DNA from: Termitomyces sp. T153
Taxonomy: Eukaryota > Basidiomycota > Agaricomycetes > Agaricales > Lyophyllaceae
Direction: 5' to 3'
Assembly: GCA_018296165.2 (NCBI GenBank)
Contig: JACKQL020000029.1
Span: 1-64,000, forward strand
Length of the DNA: 64,000 bases
In this document: positions 55,071 to 64,000 of the stretch, piece by piece
How positions within the stretch are numbered: position 1 is the first letter of the stretch
Layout: every line of letters starts with the position of its first letter
Program-made: the position numbers and the translations under genes
The notes under the pieces: model-generated
Told to the model about the DNA's origin: nothing
The model's input: only the letters and a program-made list of their open reading frames with translations
Databases searched by the model: none

Positions 55071-56250
55071 ATGGCCAATGCACTATTGCATATGCCAGAG
55101 GAGATGCCTAGTTCTGTGCTTGCAGCCTGCACACTTGCATATACCCAATCACCACCACAGATTGAGATTGTGGGAGGTGCACTGCATATCACAACATACA
55201 AAAAGTTCCTGCAGGAGATTGTCACAGGATACAAAGGGGACAAATTTGCCAAGCAAGTGCTTAGGGACATCAAGATGGGCAGTATAGAAGGGGCACATGA
55301 AAAGAATGGCCTCATATACATGGGACAATGGCCCCTAATCCCAAACAATACTCACATCTAGGAGACATTATACTATCTGGCCCATGGCAACCTGGGTCAT
55401 TTCAGGTTCAAGAAGAGTTACCATGCACTGTGGAACTCATATTACTGGCCAAACATGAGGTGTGCTTTGGAGCAGGCATACATACCATCTTGCATCCCCT
55501 GCCAGAGGAACAAGGACTGAACGTAAAAGCCAGCAGGTCCATTATACCCCCTCCCAGTCCTAGACAAGAGATTTACAGTTGTAGAGATAGATTTTGTTGG
55601 ACCTTTGCCTGAGGAAGATGGCAGACTTGATGGGAGCCAACATAAGGCTGGCCCCCACACATTCATTGTATTTGGCTATGCAGGTTGCCACAGTCTTGTT
55701 TAACAAATGGTATTGCAAGAATGGACTGATGGACAAGATTGTGTCTGACAGAGATCATCTCTTTATAGCAGAAGTATAGAAGGAGTTGCACAAACTCACT
55801 GGCGTAAAGCTAAAAATGTCTACATCCTATCACCTGGAGATGGATGGAGGGAGTGAGAGGACAAACAAGATGGTGGTACAGGCAATCAGGTACCACATTG
55901 ACAGAAACCAGAAGGGATGGAAGAAAACCCTTCCCTGCATCTGTTTTGTGATCATGAATACTATGAGCGCCTCAATGGGGTTCTCCCCCTTTCAACTGAA
56001 GATGAGTAGAATGCTGTGAGTTATTGCTCCACAGCACCAATGCTGGAAGGAGCCTTGATGAAAATGATCATGGCCTACAAGATCATGGTCAAGTTAGAAA
56101 CAGATGTAAAAGAGGCCCAGGATAACCTACTTGTGGCCAAGATATGACAGGCATACCATGCAAACAACCACAGAGCACCAAAAGACAAATATCAGAAAGG
56201 CAACATGGTCATGTTGTTGACAAAGCACTGATAAAGAAACTACAAGAGGA
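55071..56250 (+). pseudogene. Element D integrase
   Basis: Frames 55071-55361 (linker, ALLHMPEEMPSS, KMGSIEGAHEKNGLIYMGQ), 55370-55620 (H2C2 start and PLP residues, broken), 55594-55779 (NKWYCKNGLMDKIVSDRDHLF, with the second catalytic Asp) and 55786-56019 (LTGVKLKMSTSYHLEMDGGSE in the E-containing block, then VQAIRYHIDRNQKGWKKTLP). Integrase inserts the cDNA into the genome. Frameshifts and TGA/TAG stops separate the blocks. Confidence 0.8.
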
Positions 56251-56259
56251 AAGGAAAGA

Positions 56260-56686
56260 AGTGTGTCACTAAGTTCATGCCAAGGAATGACAGGCCATAG
56301 GGGTAATAGCCACCTTCCCAGAGCAATCAGAATATACCTTGCACCTGGCCAATTCCAACCAATCCTTCCCTGGTTTGCATGTGAATCTACTCAAGTGGTG
56401 CATTCCCAATGATCCAGTGCTCTTTCCCAATAGGGAATACATGAGGCCCAAGCTGATGGTGACAGAGGATGGTGCAAAGGACCAATACCTGATCAAAAAG
56501 ATCATCAATGCATGATGGCATGGACAAGGAAAACAATATTTAGTATGATGGGTTGGATATGGGCCTGACTATGACAAGTGGCTCCCCAGGGTGGAACTGG
56601 ACAACTGTAAGGCTCTGGACATATGGCAGGCCAAGAATGGAGTGGAGGTTTGATAGGGAATGCAAAGCTTTTGGAGGGGGGAGGAG
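56260..56686 (+). pseudogene. Element D integrase C-terminus, chromodomain and polypurine tract
   Basis: DQYLIKKIINA near 56482 and GQGKQYLV-stop-WVGYGPDYDKWLP near 56525-56590 form a chromodomain, followed by ALDIWQAKNG. Two stops. Just before the 3' LTR a purine tract (TTTTGGAGGGGGGAGGAG, about 56669-56686) is the plus-strand primer site. Confidence 0.75.
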
Positions 56687-56930
56687 TGTAAGGATGCCAC
56701 AGCATCCTTACAATGAAACAAGAAGTAAAGTTGAGATGATTTGGGTCATGTGACACACACCAGACTAATTTGGAAACTCACCTTTGTTGTTCTCTTAACT
56801 AACTTATAAACAACAAAGGTGAGGGAAAATTTACATTGTATATTATAATGTCTTAACTAACTTATGAATAACAAAGCTATGTTGTCTTGTTTGTTGGTTC
56901 ACAAGTGAGGCTGTATATTGCAGCCTTTCA
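56687..56930 (+). mobile_element. Element D 3' LTR
   Basis: 244 bp, partner of 39411-39654. It starts with a small palindrome, TGTAAGGATGCCACAGCATCCTTACA. Followed by CATAT, the target duplication. Confidence 0.9.
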
Positions 56931-56935
56931 CATAT

Positions 56936-57238
56936 CCTCCTTTTGAGTCTGTTAATGGACTCCCTTCAAATGGGAAAACAAAGTAATGATAGAAAGGGGT
57001 GGGATATAGCATCTCACTTGAAAGGGTGCACCAGAATTTGATCATAAATTCCCACATTATAACTTTGATAGGACCATCTGATCCTACCTAGACAACATAT
57101 AGCTCAGTGTGCTGTCCAACTGCACTGAGTGCAACAAGTGGGCTCTGAATGCCCCTATAAATTCATCTGCTGCTGTGAGCTCTAATAGTAGCTCACTGGC
57201 CCATTCATTCATTTTTGAAGCCTCCACTTCCTTGCTGC
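56936..57238 (-). other. Gypsy-2 3' untranslated region
   Basis: Between the stop of the 3' ORF and the polypurine tract (GACTCAAAAGGAGG on the minus strand). It matches 25970-26264 of copy 1. No gene seen. Confidence 0.6.
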
Positions 57239-60200
57239 TCATGATGTCTGCCCAAACTCTGATACAGCATTAGCCATATCACTGGAGCCACTGGTTCCAG
57301 CCTCAGGGGCAGTAGAAGTAGTCAAGTTAGTTGCTACTACTGCTTCTATGGAGCTGGGGATGACTTGTAGAGTTGTCACTAGTTGGGCATTTATGGTCAA
57401 TGCAGAATCATCAATGTAGTCCAATTGCATGGACTCCTCTGAAGGTGCTTCCTCTGAGGATGCACCAGAGCTTGATGCTGGGTTGGTAGTGGCTGAAGCC
57501 ACTGACAACAAAGGCCACTTTTTAGCTGGGGCTGCACTCATGGAAGGAGCCACTGACACTGGCTCCTTTGCTGGCACCAGTGTGGCTCTTACCTCTGCAG
57601 GTTGGTGCAAGAGGTGAGTGAAGATACCTGCCTCACCATATTGCAGCCATTCAGCCATGCCCAGGAGGGAGTGGCCTCTGCTCTTGTGAAGTTGGAGGAG
57701 CATGTAGAAGAGCTCCTGGTCATCTGTAGTGGGGGCATACCACCCATTGTATACCTGTACTGCAGGGGGTACTCCAATAGTTCAGAGTCAACAAAGGCAT
57801 TCATTATTGACTTGTGTGAACAAGTCCATGTGAATTGCACTTCCAGACTAATAGTGATTGAGGAAACATATGCCATAGATATATGCGTGATTCACCCAGG
57901 AGGGAGGCACATGGTTGGCCAGGAGGTGATGTATCACCTCTGTCTCACTCAAATGGTTGATTTGCATAGGCAGCACTTGCAACCTATACAGAGTAAAAGT
58001 GTAGGAGGTAATTGGGTCAAACTCCCCTACACTGAACTGGTAATTGTTGACTACTTCTGAATAGAGATGTGGCTGAGCAACCACCATAGCAAACAGCCTC
58101 ATATAGGCTGTTTGTGCATGCAGAGTAGTTGGGGCCAGTGCCTGACCTAAAATGTAACCAAAGACCAAACATTGGTCCACATGCAATGAGGCATTGATGG
58201 CTATGCCTGAGTACAGGTTCTGTGAATCTGAGTGGCATGGTGCAGGATGCACTGCACCCATGCATTAATATTAAAGTGACAGCTGATCAGGACTTGAGTA
58301 AGTCCTGCTCCCTACATATTATTATCTGTGTGGCCAAGCATGGCCAACAAATGTGAAGATAAGGGGACTGGTATTCAATGATGGTCCCCTTTGGGCAGAG
58401 ACATTTTCAACTCTGCTGGAGTTAGCTGCATGACCCACCACATGGTGCAGTCTCTTAAGTCTAAAGCCATATAGAAGGAGATCTGGTGGAACTTCTAAAG
58501 GAGGAGAGCAGCATAAATCTGCTCCCTTATTGTAACCTTCACTCCACCTTCCCAAATGAGCTTCAGGATCAGCCAGATCTGCTCAGAATTTATAGGCATC
58601 CCTTAAAAAGCCCATTGGTACAGTAATTTGTAGTGCAGAAATATGTGAGATATCTCCACCATCTCAATGGAGCAGGCAAAGACCACTTTGTTGCCAACAA
58701 AGACTGCATTGGTCATTGGCAACCAGTAGAAGTTGGGATGGAGAATTCTCCTGAAGTCATTCTGGCACTCAAAGCACCCACAAACTAATGTAGTATCTCA
58801 GCCATCTGGTAGGCAGCTGGGCACTGTATCATTTAGATGCTTGAGGTCCAACTTAGACTTCTCAGTGTCAATGGCTAACAGCTATCTAGCATTAGCATTG
58901 TGCCACTGTGACAATGCTCAGTAGTGTCATCATCAGAATCACTGTCCAAGATACATTGTTTAGATGTAGGGACATCATCATCATCATTGCTACCTGAATT
59001 AGATGCTGCTGGGGCACTTGTCATTGCTCAAGCAGCTGACTGCTGAGTGACAAAGAATTCTTTGTCATGAGGGTCCCAATGCATCAGTGGCATGTACTCC
59101 TGGGAGAGCACACTAGGCATAATATAGGTCCTCAATTCAAGGACTCCAATCGTGCCAGCTTCTGCTCCTTGTAGAACATTTGCCAGAAAAGCGATTGAGG
59201 TGGTGATGACCACAGAGTTGTCTGCCTCTGTTGATGCAACAGCTAGCTTTGCAGTGCTAGCCTGTTTTGTAGAGGGCCTTAATGATTCATCCCTTGGCAC
59301 TGCTGGTTTTGGTGGCTTCACTGGAGCCACTATTGGCTCTGATGGCCTAGCAGTGGACAATGCTGTCTTGAAATCAGGGCACTTGTCCATTGTCTGGTCA
59401 TCACCAGCAGGCACCACATCATCATAGGGCAGAAGTGGTGCCCTCTAAGTTGAGGATTCCTTGACAAACACAGAAGGCTTAGTGCAAGCCTTCTTTGCCT
59501 CTAGAGGGTTAGGTAGAGGGGCTACATGCTTTCCTTTACCCAGCACAGATTAGAAGAGGTCTGCCTAGGACTCATCTCTTTAATCTCAAACAATATCAAG
59601 TTCATTTAGAACTTGAGCTAGTGCTAGCTGCACCATAGGGTTGTCAAGGATATCAGCACCAATGTACTCTGGAACTCCAGCTTTGTGAAGCCACTAGACC
59701 AGGTGAGTGATTTGCTCATCTATGGCAGTTGAAGGCTTGGGCTCTTTCACTTTGCCCTTGCCCTTTTCTTTTACAGAAGCATTGCTCAACTATCTTCCAG
59801 GCAGTTGATGAGGGAGTGCTACTCCCCTGTGCCAGTGTGGATGGTGACATTGCAGTTGCCTCGCCTTTTTTCTTGTTTGTTGAGTTAGCCTCTAGTTGCT
59901 CCAATGCACTTGATTATGAAGAAGGCACATCTAATGGATGTACCACAGTAGGCAACAGTGGATATGACCACTAAGGAGGTGCCAATGACTGCATCAGAGC
60001 CATAATTGACTCTAAGCCTTTGTCATCAACCTCCATTGCCTCTGCTGACTATGCTGCAGAGACCAAAATCCCTACTTGTGACAACATAGTGGCAGGTTGT
60101 CATTGACCTGCCATGCCCATTGTATAGCCAGGGCCAGCCACTAGAGGTGGGGCCACAACAAATTGTGGCATCATATACTGTTGGAACTTTTGGGATCACA

Positions 60201-60673
60201 CTAGTTGTGCAGCCACAGGGTACCCAAAATTAAACTGAGGGGGGGCTGGTGGTCCCCCACATCCTCTACCTGCTCCCTGAAGGGAGCCCAATGGTTTTCC
60301 ACACCCTCTGCCTGCTCTGCCTTGTTGCAAGGGCAAATTACATCTCCATGCTAGTAACTGCTGCATTGCCACTGTGTAGCTAGGTGGGGCCACATCTCCT
60401 GGCACCTCTAACAGTCCTCTGCTCATGGGCTTTGTATTCATATCAGCTGGGGCTGCTCTTCTCATCATTGAGGGTGCCACATCCCCTCACACCAAGCCTC
60501 CTGCCAATGCAGCAAAGCCACTCAAAGCCAGAGAGCAAGCTGCTCTCCAGTCCTCCTCCTCTTGAGCTCTGTCTAGAACTTATGAAATACTCTGGTGGAT
60601 CTATGTCCACCTTGCCTGGTTGTTACTTTTTCTTGCCCATTGGGCAAGGAGTCTCCTTGAATGATGTTGGCAT
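57239..60673 (-). pseudogene. Gypsy-2 3' ORF, copy 2 (unknown function)
   Basis: Starts at ATG 60673 (MPTSFKETPCPMGKKK), about 120 bp after the chromodomain of the integrase, and ends at 57239. Order: Gly/Arg/Pro-rich block (60480-60196), Gln/Lys linker (59904-59716), Ala/Pro/Thr-rich block ending WDPHDKEFFVTQQSAA (59417-59028), acidic Ser/Asp stretch, a middle block with IHLCSGIVNVS-type hydrophobic residues in broken frames, then MAEWLQYGEAGIFTHLL and an Ala/Ser-rich acidic tail ending EFGQTS (57703-57239). About 1,100 codons if intact, interrupted by many stops. I do not recognise a domain. It could be a gag-type structural protein placed after pol, or an accessory protein. Conserved in copy 1. 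Confidence 0.6.
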
Positions 60674-60789
60674 GTTGCACCAACAATATGGAAGAAGACA
60701 AAGACCAGTTGGACTTTGTGCTCAGCCAAAAAATTGGCTGACATAATTGTTGATGGCTGCTAGCATAGTAGCCTATCTGACATCTGGAC

Positions 60790-61743
60790 TAAGTCAAGTT
60801 GACTTAGACCTTCTAGCCAGCTGTGCAGGGCATTGCATGCTCTGCAACTCCAGATACCTGTCAAGGGCTGCCAGGTCCTTGCAGGTCATGAGGGACTTCC
60901 AAGTAGTGTCTCCCACAAACCTTGAACTCCAGGTTCTTACCCTCCCAACAATGACCTACTAGGTCATCAACAAACTATTCCTGGTCATCTGGGGCACCAA
61001 AGTCATAAGGCTCTAGCATTGCCGTATTAGGAAACAATGCATCATTGCTGGTCTTATATGGGTGCAGCAGCAATACATGGAACTTAGAGTGGATCCTTTG
61101 TACCTGGAGTGCTATAGGCAACCTCCGACACATAATTAGAGGTCTCACTATAGGCCTCCAGAATTTTATATGGCTCAACCCACTTAGAGCAGAGCTTTCT
61201 TGCTCTATCTTTCAGAAGGTTGAGGTTCTTTGTTGAAAAGTACACCAATACACCTTTCTCTAGCTTGGGATCAGGTTTGCAATGCAGATTGGCCAAGCAC
61301 ATCTGAAAAACATGCATCTCAATAATTACATTGTGAGCTGCTGCCAAGTTCTCTAGAGCTTGGTGTGTGAACTGCTGAATTCCCCTTGGAATTGCAGTAT
61401 TTGACCTAATTTCCCCTATCATCAATGGCATGTATCCACCATTCAACTCAAACAGTGCAAAGCATGTTGTCTCAGAAATACTTGCATTTATTGTCCATTA
61501 AGTCTATTTGACTTAACCAGTCTTTCTGATCCAGTTGTACCACAGTATATGGGATCTGACCAACATTCCTATTAGCACATTCAGTCTGACTATCCATCTG
61601 TGGATGAAACAATGTAGACATTAGGAGCAAAGCTCCTAACAACTTGTGCAGTTCATGCCACCATTTAGACATAAACTTAGAGTCTTGATTGCTGATGATT
61701 GAGCTTGGGAGGCCATGTAGCCTCACAATCTCATGCATTTGGT
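60790..61743 (-). pseudogene. Gypsy-2 integrase C-terminal half and chromodomain
   Basis: From 61743 leftwards: EIVRLHGLPSSIISNQDSKF (second Asp block), LLMSTLFHPQMDSQTECANR (Glu block, with E retained), a C-terminal region 61446-61084 (KLEKGVLVYFSTKNLNLLKD, then KWVEPYKILEAYSE) and HSKFHVLLLHPY. The chromodomain near 61000-60870 has PDDQEWFVDDLVGH and, after a shift, GDTTWKSL and LAALDRYLEL. Then the 3' ORF follows on the same strand. Confidence 0.85.
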
Positions 61744-62133
61744 TAGGTCTGGAATGAAGCATTGAGTAGAATATTGAGGACCTAACCAAACAAAGTGAGG
61801 TTGAGTTTGGGACTTAGCATTAAGTTTGAAATACAAAGAACTAACTGAACAAAGTGAGGTTGGGTCTGGGATGAAGCATTGAGTAGAATATTGAGGACCT
61901 AGCCAAATAAAGTGAGGTTGGGTCTGGGACTTAGCATTAAGTTTGAAATACAAAGAACTAACTGAACAAAGTGAGGTTGAGTTTGGGATGAAGCATTGAG
62001 TAGAATATTGAGGACCTAACCAAACAAAGTGAGGTTGGGTCTGAGATGAAACAAGAGCTACAGGCCCATGCCAAAGACACAGATTTAGCTCATCTATAAT
62101 ATATGGGACAACTCCTGGAAAAGTGGCTGTGAT
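61744..62133. mobile_element. Hairpin-minisatellite module inserted in Gypsy-2 integrase
   Basis: About 390 bp, inverted relative to loci 1 and 2. It holds the ~58-bp minisatellite (61744-62050, about 6 units), the decayed hairpin (62055-62091) and about 40 bp matching the Helitron copy A leader (TATAATATATGGGACAACTCC...GTGGCTGTG). It splits the integrase between TMTASQ (62134) and EIVRLHG (61735), replacing a handful of codons. No clear target duplication. The element has no coding capacity. Confidence 0.75.
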
Positions 62134-63000
62134 GCTGTCATGGTAGTGTGCACTAGAATCAGGTGCACCATGCTTGTCATCTGACATATAACTACCCAAA
62201 GGTAGTTATACCCTTTTGATTCAGGAAACAGGCTTATAAAGTCCATCCCTATTGAATCCCAGGGCTTGACTGGCATGGGCAGGGAATGTAACTTCCCTGA
62301 AGGGAGATGATTGCTCCCTTTTGCCCACTGACACAGTTGACATGTGGTACAAAATGTGCAAGCATCTGTGACCACTGTCAGCCACCAATACCAACAAGAA
62401 ATGTATTCCATTGTTCTCTAGGCACCAATGTGTTCCACTACACTGTGTGCTTGCACAAGCACACTTGTTACCAATGATCAATTGCAAGGTATACAAAGTA
62501 CCTCATGGCCCAAGAGATTGGTAGTCCAAATGAGCTTGTCCTGTAAATGGAAGGAATTGTAGTCCTTCAGTCAAGTCAGAATCTCAGCAAAGAGCTTGTC
62601 TTTGCTATACATTGACCAGATTCAATGAAGGAATTCTCTGTCTGTCCTGTTTTAAGGTTGCAGAAACTGGGCCATCCCAAGGATGGCCTCTCCAAGAGGC
62701 ATATTGACCTTATCACCCTCAGCCTCAGACCCACATTGAGCCTGGGCTGAATCTCCTTTGCTGTCATTACTGGCAGCAAGCAACTGTGCATTATCACAAA
62801 TTTTGTGACAATCCCACACTCACCTGAGTCTATGGCTAAGTCCATTATAGAGAGTGCATATCTGATCCAGCTGTGCTTGCATCTCCTGCAAGCACATTGG
62901 GGGCAGGTCATCCCCCTCTGGATCAATATACATATATCTGCATGTACATAGTTGTAGATGTGGTGTATGTCTCAAGGAGAGTTGCTCTCAAAATAGTGGA
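62134..63000 (-). pseudogene. Gypsy-2 integrase N-terminal half and linker
   Basis: Frame 62411-62134: MEYISCWYWWLTVV, CTFCTTCQLCQWAKG (zinc-binding Cys pair), KPWDSIGMDFISLFPESKG (first catalytic Asp). Upstream linker 62926-62576 has QMCL/CPQCACR-type residues and IEPGQC, broken by stops. It joins the RNase H at 63086. Confidence 0.8.
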
Positions 63001-63085
63001 ATAAGCAGTCTGCTACTTTATTGAGCTCTCCTTTCATATAAGTGATGTCAAAATTGAACCTCAACATATAATCCATCCATTGTCA

Positions 63086-63463
63086 TTAACATGGTGACAG
63101 ATTCTGTTGAGTTTTGAAAAACTCAAGAGCCTTATGATTTGTTATCATATGCATCTTGTATCCCAGAAGCTTATCCTCCCAATTGAGGAGGGCTTCTAGA
63201 ATAGCCAAGGTTTCTAGCTCATGCATGGCATAATTTTGCTGTGCATTGGTGAACTTCTTAGACATAAATCCAGCTGGCCAACATTTCTGCCAGCATGGAC
63301 CTTGTCTGTACATAGCTCCAACACCTGTCTTTGAGGTGTCACAGATTAGCCAGATAGCATTCTTGTGCCAAGAATCAATTGGGCATATCACTGGAGTTTC
63401 AGCACAGATCCTTTTGATCATGTCAAAACACTGTTGGTGAATAGCTTGCCAATGAAATGGCAA
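63086..63463 (-). pseudogene. Gypsy-2 RNase H
   Basis: 125 open codons: WQAIHQQCFDMIKRICAETP, then IWLICDTSKTGVGAMYRQGP (first catalytic Asp), SKKFTNAQQNYAMHELETLA (second acidic block) and MITNHKALEFFKTQQNLS, where the third Asp has become Asn. Standard position after the RT thumb. Confidence 0.85.
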
Positions 63464-64000
63464 TCTATTCTACATCATGGCCATTAATGGCCCTGTATAT
63501 GCAGAGACATTGGGCAAGAAATTCCTGATGTATTTCACCAAACCTATAAACCACTGGATGTCATTGTAGGTTCTAGGAGTGTGCTACTCCTGGATCCTAT
63601 TCAACTTATCCAAATCAGGGTGTATACCCTGTGAATCAATCACATGGCTGAGGCACTCAGCATATAGCTTGCATTTCTTTCATTTGAGGTAGAGCTTATT
63701 TTTGCATAGTCTTTCAAAGACTACTCTGAAGTGCAGCTCATGTTCCTCAATGGAATCTGAAAAGATAAAGATATCATCTAAGTACACATGCATCCACTTG
63801 CCAATGATGTCCTTAAAGATGAACATCATCAACCATTAGAACATAGCTGGCATGTTACAGTTGCTAATCTGCATGATATTACTGCAATATGTTCCAGTAA
63901 TGGTCATAAACATGGTCTTTGGTACATCCAATATATATATCCTCACTTGCTCATATGTATCTATAAGGTCAATTTTCAACCTCACTGGTGTGCAAGCTAC
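63464..64000 (-). pseudogene. Gypsy-2 reverse transcriptase, cut by the window edge
   Basis: Minus strand, broken: NDIQWFIGL-type thumb residues near 63560, CLSHVIDSQGIHPDLDKLN near 63640 and a VYLDDIFIFSDSIEEHE catalytic block near 63760-63790. RT palm sequence up to the edge is similar to 31270-31500. It continues beyond the window. Confidence 0.8.

Larger units (their letters stand above)
39411..56930 (+). mobile_element. Gypsy element D (split by element C)
   Basis: A complete Ty3/gypsy element bounded by LTRs at 39411-39654 and 56687-56930 (244 bp each), both starting TGTAAGGA and ending GCCTTTCA. The target duplication is CATAC (39406-39410) / CATAT (56931-56935). Without the 12-kb insertion of element C the element would be about 5.5 kb. 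It carries gag, protease and RT on the left of C, and the RT end, RNase H, integrase and chromodomain on the right. All genes carry stops. Confidence 0.9.

Overview
This window is fungal nuclear DNA, most likely from an Agaricomycete-type basidiomycete, and almost all of it is transposable-element sequence. The evidence is: chromodomain Ty3/gypsy retrotransposons of basidiomycete type; Helitrons with fungal-type N-terminal regions; a multicopy basidiomycete gene family carrying an NDE-x-G-x-LGTL-type motif; very short predicted introns (48-54 nt); and a mitochondrial insert that reads only with TGA as tryptophan. I found no intact host gene, no tRNA or rRNA gene and no CRISPR array. No organism can be named from the sequence alone.

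Layout, left to right. 1-4121: two decayed, tandem Helitron copies (minus strand), each followed by a hairpin plus a ~58-bp minisatellite. 4185-8965: a non-LTR retrotransposon (minus), split by a 1.25-kb solo LTR. 8966-15044: gypsy remnant A (minus), whose reverse transcriptase is split by a ~1.9-kb piece of mitochondrial DNA. 15045-16000: an LTR, followed by gypsy remnant B (16001-17690, minus). 17690-24190: gypsy remnant H (plus), an old relative of the GC-rich element C. 24240-31655: fragments of one gypsy family ('Gypsy-2', minus) sharing an LTR and carrying two inverted solo LTRs. 31660-35409: a broken copy of a repeated basidiomycete gene, interrupted by a 2.1-kb non-autonomous LTR element. 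36320-39192: a second Helitron (plus).

39193-64000 is a nest of insertions. The Helitron is cut by Gypsy-2 (minus; LTR at 39193, body at 56936-64000). Gypsy-2 is cut by element D (39411-56930, plus), D by element C (42241-54303, plus), and the 3' LTR of C by a solo LTR (52244-53393). Target-site duplications support the inner three insertions. Gypsy-2 also carries one hairpin-minisatellite module inside its integrase.

Element C is the youngest and best preserved. It has two 950-bp LTRs, a gag with a zinc knuckle, two tandem aspartic-protease domains in one frame, RT, RNase H, integrase and chromodomain. Between pol and the 3' LTR it carries an opposite-strand gene with three predicted short introns. 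That gene encodes a candidate Zn2Cys6-type cysteine cluster followed by a Leu/Glu-rich segment. The old relative H carries the same gene with two of the introns at matching positions. This conserved antisense gene is the most interesting find in the window. Element C is also rich in CpG while almost everything around it is depleted of CpG; most stops in its pol are TGA at likely former CGA codons, which suggests decay by cytosine deamination.
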